A DNA stretch of 64,000 bases from Marinomonas ostreistagni (GTDB lineage Bacteria; Pseudomonadota; Gammaproteobacteria; Pseudomonadales; Marinomonadaceae). The stretch covers positions 806,001 through 870,000 of the forward strand of contig NZ_JAFEKF010000002.1 of assembly GCF_016888445.1 (NCBI RefSeq). The letters run 5' to 3'. A model generated the notes under the pieces. That model was not told the DNA's origin. It saw only the letters and a list, made by a program, of their open reading frames with translations, and searched no databases. Below are positions 36,772 through 47,797 of this stretch, piece after piece (positions within the stretch are counted from its first letter, which is position 1; the number at the start of each line of letters is the position of its first letter). The translations under genes were made by a program, and so were the position numbers.

Positions 36772-37172
36772 AGGCCTGGTTAATGGCGTGTTTTGTGTGT
36801 CTGGCCAGTGGTTTGCTGCACGCCGAAGAAGTGGTGCAGTTTGCCTCACCAGAGCGTGCTGAGCGCTACAACACGCTGATCGAAGAACTGCGTTGCCCCA
36901 AGTGTCAAAACCAGAATTTAGAAGACTCTAATGCGGGCATTGCGGTGGATTTAAGGCAGCAAGTTTACAGCATGATTCAAGCAGGTCAGAGCGATGAGCA
37001 GATCATCGATTATATGGTCGCTCGATATGGCGAATTTGTACTGTATCGCCCGGTGCAAAAGCCGAGTACGGCTATTTTATGGTATGGACCATTTGCTTTG
37101 TTATTGGTTGGTGCTCTGATTTTTATTGGCGTAACCGTTAATAATCGCCGTAAAGCCCGCAAAGGAGTGTAA
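36768..37172 (+). CDS. ccmH: Cytochrome c maturation protein CcmH
   Basis: CcmH is a thiol protein of the heme ligation complex. The 134-residue product has a signal peptide (cleavage likely after LLHAEE), the redox motif LRCPKCQNQNLEDSNA and a C-terminal membrane helix. It is the short form found with a separate CcmI, rather than the fused E. coli form. ccmI begins two bases after the stop. Confidence 0.96.
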   Translation: MKAWLMACFVCLASGLLHAEEVVQFASPERAERYNTLIEELRCPKCQNQNLEDSNAGIAVDLRQQVYSMIQAGQSDEQIIDYMVARYGEFVLYRPVQKPSTAILWYGPFALLLVGALIFIGVTVNNRRKARKGV

Positions 37173-37174
37173 AC

Positions 37175-38350
37175 ATGATGATGGCTTGGTTGGTGATGGC
37201 TGCAATAGCGGTACTGAGTGTGCTGTATGTGATGCGCGCTTTGTTCGGCGCGGCCAATCGCCCGATTAAGGAGCGTGACAGTGAACGCTTTATTGCCTTA
37301 CGTGAGCAAGAGGTTGCAGAAGAGCTTCAAGCTGGTCGGCTGACTCAAGACGAAGCCAATCAGCTACGTGATGACTTGGCGCTGGAAGCTCAATACATCG
37401 ATAAGCAACAGTTTTACCTGATCAAAGATTTAAACGTAACGCGTTGGGTATTATCGGCGATGGTGGCTGTGGTGTTGGTCGGTGCTTTGGCCTTATACCA
37501 GCAGCTAGGATTTTCTAAAGAGGTAGCGTTTACCGAGAAGATGCTAGAGCGCAGTGCGACTGAGCAGGATATCTCTGAGTTTTTAGCGTATCGCGTAGCG
37601 CGTTATGACCGAGCTGAGGATTGGTATTACCTTGCCAGCGAGCAGGTGCTTGCCGAGGATTACGCTGACGCGGTTGAGTCGTATCAGCAGGTATTACAAA
37701 AGTTAGATACCGACTCCCCAGATTACATCAATGTACAGGTAGAGTTAGCCCAAGCGATGTTTTATAACCATGACAATACCGTGTCAGAGCCGATGCGTGA
37801 GTTAGTGACGCAAGCCCTGCAAAGTAATCCCAATCATGTCAAAGCATTGGGGTTGATGGGCATTGTACAATTTGATGCAAAGCGCTACAAAGAAGCGATC
37901 TTAGCATGGCAAAAAGCGATTCGTCTGGGGAATGACCCTCAAGCCAGAAACGATTTATTGTCAGGAATTACGGCAGCACGTAAACAAGGCGCAATTTCTG
38001 AGGAAGAGGTTCCGGCGCTGATCAGTCATCGGGTACAGTTAAGTCTTACGCTGACGCAAGGGCAGCTAGCAGCGGATGATGTGTTTTTGGTCTATGCGAC
38101 TGCAAACGGCCAAACAATGCCTGTTGCGATTCAGCGTATAAGCAGTGCTGAGTTCGGTGCGCCGCTGGTGTTAACAAATCTGGATAATTTAATGCCAGGC
38201 AAGTCACTCGCAGAGGTTGAGGAAGTGGATATCGTGGTCAAACACGCGAAACAGACCAGCCAAGATCTGAGCCAGGGACAAATTGTTGGTTATTTATCGC
38301 CCGTACCGTCCAATAGTGACAAGATTTTTAACGTCAAGGTCGCCTTGTAA
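37175..38350 (+). CDS. ccmI: Cytochrome c maturation TPR protein CcmI
   Basis: CcmI presents apocytochrome c to the ligation complex. The 391-residue product has two membrane helices (residues about 4-22 and 90-110) flanking a cytosolic loop, then TPR-like helices (WYYLASEQVLAEDYADAVESY; ALGLMGIVQFDAKRYKEAI). It is the last gene of the ccm operon. No clear intrinsic terminator follows in the 66 bases before zipA. Confidence 0.93.
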   Translation: MMMAWLVMAAIAVLSVLYVMRALFGAANRPIKERDSERFIALREQEVAEELQAGRLTQDEANQLRDDLALEAQYIDKQQFYLIKDLNVTRWVLSAMVAVVLVGALALYQQLGFSKEVAFTEKMLERSATEQDISEFLAYRVARYDRAEDWYYLASEQVLAEDYADAVESYQQVLQKLDTDSPDYINVQVELAQAMFYNHDNTVSEPMRELVTQALQSNPNHVKALGLMGIVQFDAKRYKEAILAWQKAIRLGNDPQARNDLLSGITAARKQGAISEEEVPALISHRVQLSLTLTQGQLAADDVFLVYATANGQTMPVAIQRISSAEFGAPLVLTNLDNLMPGKSLAEVEEVDIVVKHAKQTSQDLSQGQIVGYLSPVPSNSDKIFNVKVAL

Positions 38351-38416
38351 TTGAAACAATCTTCGCTTCGACTGATAATACGGGCAAATGTATTGATCTA
38401 AAGCGGATTTATAATA

Positions 38417-39427
38417 ATGGATTTTAGCTTGCGTGAGTGGCTAATTGTAATTGGCGTCATCATCATTGTCGCCATTTTAATCGACGGCTACCGTCGTTAT
38501 CGTAAACCCCAACTTGGGAGTTCCTACGATGATGACTATGTCGATCCTGATGAGGCCAAGAAAGAGGCCATCATTCGTCATGAGTTGCCTAATGGTGGCG
38601 CGCGCCCAGTCGCGCCTCGTGCCGCCTCGGCCGACCCAGTTCAGAGTGCGTTTGAAAACGCACGCATGACAGCCCGTGGCCCGTTGACGGAAATGCCACA
38701 TAAAGTCGATGCTGGCCCGCAAATGGACCGTACTGATAAATTTGAGCTGGATGAGCTTGCCTCGCTTGTGCCTGAGCGTGATAAAAGTGCCGCCGCGGCT
38801 TCAGCAGAGCAGGATTACGCGGATGTGCTGTACGAAGGCTATGCGCAGCAGGAGCTTGAAGCGACCTTAGAAGATGAGCTTGAGCCGGTGCAAGACTTTG
38901 AGCGTGATTACTCTAATGTCGATCTGGCTCAGTCAGATATCACCGCCATTGAAGAGCCGGTTGAAGAAGACGAAGAAGAAGCTGAAATCGAAGAAGTCAT
39001 TGTTATCAATGTATTTGCGCCCAAAGACAGTGCGTTTGCGGGGATGGAGTTGCTGCAGTTAGTACTAAACTGTGGCATGCGTTATGGCGAAATGGATATT
39101 TTTCATCGTCATGAAGACGGCTTTGATAAAGGCAAAATCCAATTTTCCATGGCCAATGCGATTGAACCAGGCACATTTGATTTAGATACCATGGGTGAAT
39201 CAGAGTGCCCAGGTGTGAGCTTCTTTATGGGCTTACCTGGCCCTAAAAATAGCATGAAGGCGTTTGATTTCATGCTAGAGACGGCCCAGGCGTTGGTGCG
39301 TAATCTAGGTGGTGAGTTACGTGATGAACGTCGCGCGCCCATGAGTGAGCAAACCATCGCTCATTGTCGCCAGCGCATTCGTGATTTCGAACGCCGACAA
39401 CTGGCCAAGAAAAAGCGTCCTTCTTAA
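38417..39427 (+). CDS. zipA: Cell division protein ZipA
   Basis: ZipA tethers FtsZ to the membrane at the division site. The 336-residue product has one N-terminal membrane helix (LREWLIVIGVIIIVAILIDG), an acidic variable linker, and a C-terminal FtsZ-binding domain from about residue 195 (VIVINVFAPKDSAFAGMELL; SMANAIEPGTFDLD; GPKNSMKAFDFM). Pairing with ligA is common in gammaproteobacteria. Confidence 0.94.
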   Translation: MDFSLREWLIVIGVIIIVAILIDGYRRYRKPQLGSSYDDDYVDPDEAKKEAIIRHELPNGGARPVAPRAASADPVQSAFENARMTARGPLTEMPHKVDAGPQMDRTDKFELDELASLVPERDKSAAAASAEQDYADVLYEGYAQQELEATLEDELEPVQDFERDYSNVDLAQSDITAIEEPVEEDEEEAEIEEVIVINVFAPKDSAFAGMELLQLVLNCGMRYGEMDIFHRHEDGFDKGKIQFSMANAIEPGTFDLDTMGESECPGVSFFMGLPGPKNSMKAFDFMLETAQALVRNLGGELRDERRAPMSEQTIAHCRQRIRDFERRQLAKKKRPS

Positions 39428-39435
39428 TTTTTTAT

Positions 39436-39457
39436 AAAAGGCCCTTCGGGGCCTTTT
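39436..39457 (+). terminator. Intrinsic terminator after zipA
   Basis: A nine-base stem AAAAGGCCC/GGGCCTTTT with a TTCG tetraloop lies nine bases after the zipA stop. The following T-rich stretch supports Rho-independent termination. Confidence 0.9.
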
Positions 39458-39484
39458 GTTATGTTACCTATCCGTTTTGAGTGA

Positions 39485-41527
<2,043 letters not shown>

Positions 41528-41755
41528 ATGGATACTTTGATTCCTTACGACGCTCTAGATCCTGAGACGCTCGATAATATTTTGAATGATATCGTATCAC
41601 GCGATGGTACTGATTATGGTGACTATGGGTTATCAGCGGAGCAAAAACGCCAACAAGCGCTGAAGGCCCTGCAATCGGGTAACGCGGTCTTAGTTTTTGA
41701 TACCGAAAGTGAAACCATTCAAATGGTAGACAAGCAAGTCGCGCAGCGAATGTAA
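41528..41755 (+). CDS. UPF0270 family protein (YheU-like)
   Basis: The 75-residue product matches the small YheU family: LIPYDALDPETLDNILNDIV and REGTDYG-like SRDGTDYGDYGLSAEQK near the middle, then GNAVLVFDTESETI. No molecular function is known to me. It abuts ligA without a gap and is closed by a strong terminator, so it is probably part of the ligA transcript. Confidence 0.9.
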   Translation: MDTLIPYDALDPETLDNILNDIVSRDGTDYGDYGLSAEQKRQQALKALQSGNAVLVFDTESETIQMVDKQVAQRM

Positions 41756-41757
41756 CT

Positions 41758-41783
41758 AAAAAGGGTCCCGCGGGACCCTTTTT
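41758..41783. terminator. Bidirectional terminator between yheU-like gene and cysE
   Basis: A perfect hairpin GGGTCCC-GC-GGGACCC is flanked by five A on the left and five T on the right, so it can end transcripts from both directions: the ligA/yheU transcript and the minus-strand cysE transcript. Confidence 0.92.
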
Positions 41784-41786
41784 AGA

Positions 41787-42590
41787 TTATTTGTAGCAGC
41801 CTTTGATGGTGTGATCCATCTCGCGAGAAGGCTCTTTCTCTCGGTTACGACCAACTACCTTAGCTGGCACGCCAGCCACGGTAGTGTGAGGCTCAACCGG
41901 TTCTAGCACCACGCTATTGGCGCCCACTTTAGCCCCTTCTCCCACTTCGATGTTGCCCAAAATCTTGGCGCCTGCTCCGATCAATACACCGGAACGGATT
42001 TTGGGGTGACGATCGCCTGTTTCTTTACCGGTACCACCCAGTGTGACCGATTGCAGAATCGAGACATTGTCACCAATGACACAGGTTTCACCGACCACTA
42101 GGCCTGACGCGTGATCCAGCATGACGCCACAGCCAATGCGTGCCGCTGGGTGGATATCGACGCCAAAGACCATCGACATTTGCCCTTGTAGGTATAAGGC
42201 TAAGCTTTCTCGGCCTTGTTTGAAAAGCCAGTTAGCAACGCGGTAAGTTTGTAACGCATGGAAGCCTTTGAAGAATAACAACGGGGTCGTCAAACAATCG
42301 CAAGCCGCATCACGCTCTTTAATGGATAAAATATCCTGTTTGATGCAGGCGACAATGTTAGACTCAGGGTCAGACATTGCTTCTTCAAAAACCTCACGTA
42401 AGACCATGGCAGGGATCGAAATACTGTCAAGCTTACTGGCAAGTAAAAAGCTCAAGGCTGAGCTTAAGGAGTCATGGCGAAGTATGGTGGTATTAAAATA
42501 GCTTGCCAAAATGGGTTCATCTTGTGCTAGCTTTTCAGCTTCAGCTTGTAATGATGGCCACAGGTTGTCAGATGTCACGTCGGGTTGCAT
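41787..42590 (-). CDS. cysE: Serine O-acetyltransferase CysE
   Basis: CysE makes O-acetylserine, the precursor of cysteine. The start chosen is ATG 42590, giving 267 residues, the usual length; earlier in-frame starts would add an unconserved tail. The C-terminal half is a left-handed beta-helix with hexapeptide repeats and the conserved GVDIHPAARIGCGVMLDHASG (catalytic Asp-His pair) and GGTGKETGDRHPKI. It is transcribed divergently from the unknown gene at 42708. Confidence 0.95.
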   Translation of the reverse strand: MQPDVTSDNLWPSLQAEAEKLAQDEPILASYFNTTILRHDSLSSALSFLLASKLDSISIPAMVLREVFEEAMSDPESNIVACIKQDILSIKERDAACDCLTTPLLFFKGFHALQTYRVANWLFKQGRESLALYLQGQMSMVFGVDIHPAARIGCGVMLDHASGLVVGETCVIGDNVSILQSVTLGGTGKETGDRHPKIRSGVLIGAGAKILGNIEVGEGAKVGANSVVLEPVEPHTTVAGVPAKVVGRNREKEPSREMDHTIKGCYK

Positions 42591-42707
42591 TGGGTTACTC
42601 AAAATCAATATACCTACATTTTTTCGTGGCGAGAGAGTGGTTATGGGGTTAGCATCTATCAATACAAGGGTGAAAGTAAACAGAATGCTCGTTTTTATGG
42701 AGACACT

Positions 42708-43037
42708 ATGAGTCAAAAAACCGTATCAGATGCGTTACACGTATTTTACGAACTAAATAGCGCTTTGTCCGATGCATATTGGGAAACAAATGACATAAAT
42801 AGCAAGGATCTATTTTTCGCTATGAAGTCTATGTTGCAAGATGAGCTCGACGAACTACACAAGCTTAGTATTCAAGATCATATTTATCCATATGAGCCAA
42901 TCAACCCAGCGGTGGTTCAGCTCAGTGACAAACTGCGTGATTTGCATCCTAATATGGGCGCGATTGTTTATCGTCCCAAGACTTACCAACGCCTTGACGA
43001 TTTGATTCCGTCGGCATGTGACCTATTTGAAATGTAA
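42708..43037 (+). CDS. Conserved-looking small protein of unknown function
   Basis: I do not recognise this 109-residue protein. It is acidic and mostly helical in the first 60 residues (DALHVFYELNSALSDAYWE; FFAMKSMLQDELDELHKLS), with no signal peptide, membrane segment or metal motif. GGAGA lies before ATG 42708, and codon use resembles its neighbours, so it looks like a real gene. It is divergent from cysE and convergent with mnmC, sharing a hairpin at its 3' end. Confidence 0.7.
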   Translation: MSQKTVSDALHVFYELNSALSDAYWETNDINSKDLFFAMKSMLQDELDELHKLSIQDHIYPYEPINPAVVQLSDKLRDLHPNMGAIVYRPKTYQRLDDLIPSACDLFEM

Positions 43038-43046
43038 TGGCTTTAA

Positions 43047-43069
43047 GCGGTGAGGTTAAACCTCACCGC
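43047..43069. terminator. Probable terminator between convergent genes
   Basis: GCGGTGAGG and CCTCACCGC form a nine-base stem with loop TTAAA. It lies just after the 42708 gene and overlaps the mnmC stop codon. A short T run follows on the plus strand. Confidence 0.6.
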
Positions 43070-45029
43070 GCTTAAGTTTTCGAATCACAAAACGATTTGG
43101 GTGTAGCGCTTCCAACACAGTTTGTTCCAGTGGTGCAACTTCCTCTGCAATGATACTGGCTAGATAATTGGCGCAGAGCGGTGCGCTGACCAATCCCCGC
43201 GAGCCATGCCCAATATTGACGAACAGACCTTTTACAAACGCCGCTGGTTGCGTTGACTGCCACTTTGCATTGGTGCGTAGCATGCCATATTGCTCAATTA
43301 AAGACGCTTGATCACTTATCGGTCCGACAATCGGCGTATAGTCGTTTACGGTGCAGCGTAACGCACTGCGTCCGCGACAATCAGATAGTGCTACTTGATC
43401 AAGGTCGCAATCCAACAACCGCTCAAGCTTTGCTAGATTCTCTTTGTGTGAGTCCTCTAGGATTGCAAGACTGGTTGAGTTCAAGTCGTAAGTGGCGCCA
43501 AAGTTAAGTTGCCCTTCAAGCGCGGGCGACACATAGCCATCGGCGCATACCACTTGAGATAAAGCTTCTGCTTGTGCTTGAGTGTGCGCATCCGGAATGT
43601 CTTTAATACTTAGCTGTGTCACTTGGCCACGGATCGCTTTGGTCGGCAGTGTTTGGATCGAGTCCAGCATGTGTTGCTGGTTGGCGCTACAAACTATGAC
43701 ATGGCTAAACTCATGAGCGTGCTCGCCTTGATAAGCCGTTAAACCAGTCTCACTAGGCTCAAGGCGCGACAGCTCATGATTCAGCTTAAGTTCGATATTG
43801 GCATGACTTAGTAATGTCTGGCATATGGTTTTAGGACGTGCCCAGCCAGAGAGAGGCAACATCAACCCCGCTTGATCTTCGCTACGGCGAAGAATGCTGT
43901 CAGGGTACAACTGAGTGGCTAAGATCTTGTCAAATTTGACCTGTTCTTGAGGTGTTTTAGGACGTTGTAATAAGCCACTTTGTTGCCATAGCGTTGCTTC
44001 AGGGTGAGCTGCGCTGAGTGTCTGATAAAAACGCTGTGCATACAAATAAGCCGCCAAGTAAAAGCGATTGACCGGTGTGTCGCTGGCGCCTAATTTAGGA
44101 TACAGCATGCCTTGCTCATTGCCTGAAGCGCCCTCAGCGATATGATCAGACTGCTCCCAGACTTCTACTTGAAAACCCTTTTGCGCCAAAGTATTTGCGG
44201 TAGTGGCGCCCGCCAGGCCCGTGCCGACAACCAAAATTCGGTTATAGGAAGAGGGGGCTTGTGTCACCTCAAACCATGGCGCTTGAGGTGAAGGCGTTGT
44301 ATCAGTCACTGAGTTACTCAGCTGACCGACCATCATTTCACGCTTATGACCAAACCCTTTGACTTTTTGTACGTTAAAACCATGGGCTTGCAGACCGCGG
44401 CGAACGATACCTGCTGCGGTGAAGGTCGCAAAAGTTGTGTTGTGCCGACTTAAGCGCTGAATGTTTTGAAATAATTCAGCGCTCCACATCTCAGGATTTT
44501 TGCTGGGCGCAAAACCATCTAAGAACCATGCGTCTATGTGGCCATTGAGCGCGGCAAAGCCTTCACTTGCTTCGCCAAACCAGAGAGTTAGTGTGGTACG
44601 AAAATCGGGAAGCTCGATGCGATGCAGGCCATGGCATAGGATTGGATACTGGGCTAATAACGCTTGGGCGAACGGGGCCAAGCTTGGCCACATAGCCAGT
44701 GCTTGCTCAAGTTTGTCTTTGCTTAATGGGAACTTCTCTACTGAGGTAAACGTCAACCAAGCGCTGTCAGGCGCTTGCTCAGCGAATAATTGCAGTGCAC
44801 AGAGAAAGTTCATCCCAGTACCAAAGCCTGTTTCCGCAATATGAAAACGAGCCTGGTCAGTAAGTGATTGAAAGCGTTCTGCTAGATGGTTGTGGGCCAA
44901 GAAGACGTAGCGCGTCTCCTCAAGCCCAGCATCTTTATCAAAATACACATCATCAAATGTGCTGGAGCGGGGGACGCCATCGGCGCCGAAATCTAACGCT
45001 GGAGAATCCAGCTGATAACTAGTCAACAC
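43056..45029 (-). CDS. mnmC: tRNA mnm5s2U biosynthesis bifunctional protein MnmC
   Basis: MnmC finishes the wobble-uridine modification mnm5s2U in two steps: FAD-dependent removal of carboxymethyl, then SAM-dependent methylation. The 657-residue product has an N-terminal methyltransferase (FHIAETGFGTGMNFLCAL; AWFLDGFAPSKNPEMWS) and a C-terminal FAD oxidoreductase with the nucleotide motif VVGTGLAGATTANTLAQ near residue 270. The start is GTG 45029, within the last codons of the upstream isomerase gene, so the two are coupled. Confidence 0.96.
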   Translation of the reverse strand: MLTSYQLDSPALDFGADGVPRSSTFDDVYFDKDAGLEETRYVFLAHNHLAERFQSLTDQARFHIAETGFGTGMNFLCALQLFAEQAPDSAWLTFTSVEKFPLSKDKLEQALAMWPSLAPFAQALLAQYPILCHGLHRIELPDFRTTLTLWFGEASEGFAALNGHIDAWFLDGFAPSKNPEMWSAELFQNIQRLSRHNTTFATFTAAGIVRRGLQAHGFNVQKVKGFGHKREMMVGQLSNSVTDTTPSPQAPWFEVTQAPSSYNRILVVGTGLAGATTANTLAQKGFQVEVWEQSDHIAEGASGNEQGMLYPKLGASDTPVNRFYLAAYLYAQRFYQTLSAAHPEATLWQQSGLLQRPKTPQEQVKFDKILATQLYPDSILRRSEDQAGLMLPLSGWARPKTICQTLLSHANIELKLNHELSRLEPSETGLTAYQGEHAHEFSHVIVCSANQQHMLDSIQTLPTKAIRGQVTQLSIKDIPDAHTQAQAEALSQVVCADGYVSPALEGQLNFGATYDLNSTSLAILEDSHKENLAKLERLLDCDLDQVALSDCRGRSALRCTVNDYTPIVGPISDQASLIEQYGMLRTNAKWQSTQPAAFVKGLFVNIGHGSRGLVSAPLCANYLASIIAEEVAPLEQTVLEALHPNRFVIRKLKRGEV

Positions 45030-45570
45030 GGGTTACTTTCTCAATGATCACAGGTGTTGTGGGTACATTTTGGTAAGGACCAATGTTGCGGGTTGGCACA
45101 TTGGCAATTTTATCGACTACCTCTAGGCCTGAGATGACCTTACCAAAGACTGTGTAACCAGCACCGCCGCGGGCGCCGTGGTTTAAAAAGGCATTGTCGT
45201 TGTGGTTGATAAAAAACTGTGACGTGGCGCTATTTGGATCACTGGTACGAGCCATCGCTAGTGTCCCGCGATAGTTTTTAAGGCCGTTGTCCCCTTCGTA
45301 GGCGATCGCATGGTGTGTTTGTTGGCGCTCAAGGTCCTTATCAAAACCTCCGCCTTGCACCATAAAGCCACGAATGACACGGTGGAAAATTAGGCCTTCA
45401 TAAAAACCTTCATCGACGTAACGCAAAAAGTTTTTAACGGTATTGGGTGCGGCTTTTTCGTTTAGATCGACACGGATGTTGCCCATTGAGGTCTGAATGT
45501 TCACTTCGGTCGCCAAAGCAGGCAAACTGATCACTGAGCATAATAATGCGCTTACTAACGTTTTTTTCAT
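45019..45570 (-). CDS. Periplasmic peptidyl-prolyl cis-trans isomerase (cyclophilin, PpiA type)
   Basis: This cyclophilin catalyses proline isomerisation, probably in the periplasm. From ATG 45570 the product has 183 residues and a signal peptide (KTLVSALLCSVISLPALA). Core motifs are FHRVIRGFMVQGG (catalytic Arg), NSATSQFFIN and YTVFGKVISGLEVVD. GGAAGAG precedes the start by eight bases; a longer start is unlikely as it would spoil the signal peptide. Its end overlaps mnmC by 11 bases. Confidence 0.92.
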   Translation of the reverse strand: MKKTLVSALLCSVISLPALATEVNIQTSMGNIRVDLNEKAAPNTVKNFLRYVDEGFYEGLIFHRVIRGFMVQGGGFDKDLERQQTHHAIAYEGDNGLKNYRGTLAMARTSDPNSATSQFFINHNDNAFLNHGARGGAGYTVFGKVISGLEVVDKIANVPTRNIGPYQNVPTTPVIIEKVTRVD

Positions 45571-45654
45571 CGGACTCTTCCTTCTTGGCAATGTGCCCAT
45601 AGTATTAGGGTTCGAGGCATTACGCCAAGATCTAATGATTAAGAGAGGTACTAC

Positions 45655-45948
45655 ATGAGAAATGCAGTGGTTGAGATCGAATACTGCACCTTATGTCGCT
45701 GGATGTTGCGGGCGACTTGGCTGGCCCAAGAGCTGTTAACAACCTTTGATGATGATATTAAAAGTGTCACCTTGATGCCAACGCAAGGCGGTATTTTTAA
45801 AATACGCGTAAATGGTACTGAAATCTGGTGTCGTAAGGCAGAAGATGGCTTTCCGGAGGCCAAAGTATTGAAGCAGCGCATGCGCGATGTGATCGATCCA
45901 GAGCGTGATCTGGGGCACTCGGATGTGAAAATAAAACCTGACGCTTAA
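45655..45948 (+). CDS. SelW/Rdx-family thioredoxin-like protein
   Basis: The 97-residue product belongs to the SelT/SelW/SelH (Rdx) family: VEIEYCTLCRWMLRATWLAQELL carries the CxxC motif at residues 11-14, followed by a short beta region (VTLMPTQGGIFKIRVNGTEIW). Here both positions are cysteine, not selenocysteine. The role is thought to be redox-related; the partner is unknown. GAGAGG precedes the ATG. It is divergent from the isomerase gene. Confidence 0.9.
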   Translation: MRNAVVEIEYCTLCRWMLRATWLAQELLTTFDDDIKSVTLMPTQGGIFKIRVNGTEIWCRKAEDGFPEAKVLKQRMRDVIDPERDLGHSDVKIKPDA

Positions 45949-45956
45949 AGAGAAGG

Positions 45957-45985
45957 ACGAGTGATGCCACAAAAGCACCACTCGT
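45957..45985. terminator. Possible hairpin terminator after SelW-like gene
   Basis: ACGAGTG and CACTCGT pair around a loop that also holds TGC/GCA, between two convergent genes. No T run follows, so terminator function is uncertain. Confidence 0.35.
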
Positions 45986-45992
45986 TAAGCCA

Positions 45993-46289
45993 TTAGAAGA
46001 CTTGTTTGAAGGGTTTCACTTCGACGTGTGCATAGACGCCAGCCGCCACATACGGATCTGCATCTGCCCAGGCTTGAGCGTCTTCTAAAGAGGCAAATTC
46101 AGCCACCACGACACTGCCGGTAAAGCCCGCTTCGCCTGGATCGTTAGAGTCGATTGCTGGGTTTGGGCCAGCCAATACCAGACGACCTTGATCACGCAGC
46201 GCTTGTAGGCGTTCAAGGTGCGCTGGGCGTGCCGCTTTGCGACCTTCTAAGCTTTGTTCAACATCTTGGCCAACGATTGAATACAACAT
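45993..46289 (-). CDS. YciI-family protein
   Basis: The 98-residue product is a ferredoxin-like YciI domain: it begins [28 protein letters not shown] with the conserved His, and has [40 protein letters not shown] with a conserved Asp. Some relatives have enzyme-like His/Asp pockets but the substrate is unknown. It starts three bases after the stop of yciB; the two genes are adjacent in many gammaproteobacteria. Confidence 0.92.
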   Translation of the reverse strand: MLYSIVGQDVEQSLEGRKAARPAHLERLQALRDQGRLVLAGPNPAIDSNDPGEAGFTGSVVVAEFASLEDAQAWADADPYVAAGVYAHVEVKPFKQVF

Positions 46290-46292
46290 CTA

Positions 46293-46829
46293 TTATTCCT
46301 TATTTTGTAGGTGGGAAGATAAGTAAATCCCTTGTAAAACGATGAAGACTAGGGTCATGCCGAGCAGACCGAAAAGTTTGAAGTCTACCCAGATGTCTTC
46401 GCTGAAGTTAAAAGCAACATAAAGGTTGGCCGCGCCAGAGAGAATAAAAAAGCCTACCCAAGCGAGATTCAATGTTCGCCATACTTTGTGTGGCAGCTCC
46501 AATTTGTCGCCCATCATGCGCTGAATGATGTTGCGTGAGCCAATAAATTGACTGCCTAAAAATACCGCTGCAAAGAGCCAGTTAACCACGGTTGGTTTCC
46601 ATTTTATGAAGTCGCCATCGCCGGCTAACACCGTTGCGCCACCAAGTAGAACGACCAATGCCAAAGACACCATATGCATCTTTTCGACTTGGCGATGTTT
46701 CCACCAAGTATAAGAGACTTGTAGCAAGGTGGCTGGAATCAAGACAGCGGTTGCCAAGATGATGTCGTTAGTGGATTTGTACACTAAAAAGAAAACAACG
46801 ATAGGTAAAAAGTCGAATAATAATTTCAT
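46293..46829 (-). CDS. yciB: Inner membrane protein YciB (septation protein A family)
   Basis: YciB is a five-helix inner-membrane protein associated with cell envelope and septum maintenance. The 178-residue product begins MKLLFDFLPIVVFFLVYKST, the family signature, and contains KWKPTVVNWLFAAVFLGSQF and WRTLNLAWVGFFILSGAANLYVA. ATG 46829 is used; the upstream TTG gives an unneeded two-residue extension. It is transcribed with the YciI gene and is divergent from the PHP gene. Confidence 0.95.
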   Translation of the reverse strand: MKLLFDFLPIVVFFLVYKSTNDIILATAVLIPATLLQVSYTWWKHRQVEKMHMVSLALVVLLGGATVLAGDGDFIKWKPTVVNWLFAAVFLGSQFIGSRNIIQRMMGDKLELPHKVWRTLNLAWVGFFILSGAANLYVAFNFSEDIWVDFKLFGLLGMTLVFIVLQGIYLSSHLQNKE

Positions 46830-46895
46830 AGTCAAGCCAGTTTCTGTATGCTCGAATGATGATACCTAGCAACTGTCGGAAAGAATACCCCTTTG

Positions 46896-47741
46896 ATGTC
46901 TGAACAGCCCTATCAGCGAATCGACCTACACACACATTCCACAGCTTCAGACGGCAAACTGTCTCCAGCCGAGTTAGTAGCGCTTGCGGCACAAGAAAAC
47001 GTGCAAACCTTAGCCTTAACCGATCACGACACCTTGGCAGGCTTACCAGCAGCTCATGAGGCGGCTTTGCAGCAGGGCATACGCCTAATTAATGGCTGTG
47101 AATTATCGGTTGCTTGGCAAAAAATCCCTCTGCACATGGTGGCGCTTAACTTTGCTCAAGACGATACGCAAATGCTGCGTTGGACAGAGCATAATCAAAC
47201 AGTACGTTTACAGCGTGGTCGACAAATCGCTGATCTATTGCGTAAAAAAGGTCTACCTGACTTATTTGATAAGGCGGTTGCCGAAGCTGGAGAAAGTCAG
47301 CTAGGTCGACCGCATTTTGCGAAAGTAATGGTGCAAGAAGGCATTGTTAAAGATGTGAACAAAGCCTTTGATCACTACCTAGGCAATAAAAAGATTGGCC
47401 AAATTCGTGATGTTTGGCCGCAGCTTGAAGAGATTGTGCCGCAGCTACATGCGGCAGGTATTGAGCTGGTGCTGGCGCATCCTAAGCGTTACCCCATTAC
47501 GGTGACCAAACTAAAAGCTATTGTGACTGATTTTAAAAAGCTTGGGGGCAGCGCTATTGAAGTAGCCTCTGGTAATGAGCGTCCTGATCACGTGCGCTTT
47601 TTAGAGCGCTTGTCTCGTGATTTTGAGCTGCAAGCGTCGGTGGGCAGCGACTTTCATGGACCGTTTGGACCTTGGACTCAGGTGGGGCGCTATACTCAGA
47701 TACATGAGCAAGAGGTCACACCGATCTGGTACAAATGGTAA
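46896..47741 (+). CDS. PHP-domain phosphoesterase (RNase AM/YciV type)
   Basis: The 281-residue product is a PHP-family phosphoesterase with metal-binding motifs DLHTHSTASDG near residue 10, LTDHDTLAG near residue 44, LVLAHPKRYP and VGSDFHGP near the end. In E. coli the YciV (RNase AM) relative hydrolyses 3',5'-nucleoside bisphosphates and trims 5' ends of small rRNAs. Neighbours yciB/yciI (divergent) and yciO match the E. coli set. ATG 46896 was chosen over the TTG just before it. Confidence 0.92.
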   Translation: MSEQPYQRIDLHTHSTASDGKLSPAELVALAAQENVQTLALTDHDTLAGLPAAHEAALQQGIRLINGCELSVAWQKIPLHMVALNFAQDDTQMLRWTEHNQTVRLQRGRQIADLLRKKGLPDLFDKAVAEAGESQLGRPHFAKVMVQEGIVKDVNKAFDHYLGNKKIGQIRDVWPQLEEIVPQLHAAGIELVLAHPKRYPITVTKLKAIVTDFKKLGGSAIEVASGNERPDHVRFLERLSRDFELQASVGSDFHGPFGPWTQVGRYTQIHEQEVTPIWYKW

Positions 47742-47797
47742 GTGCATGAGCGCTTTAGTCAGTGCTTAGCCGACACGATTAAAAGGGAGAGATTACC

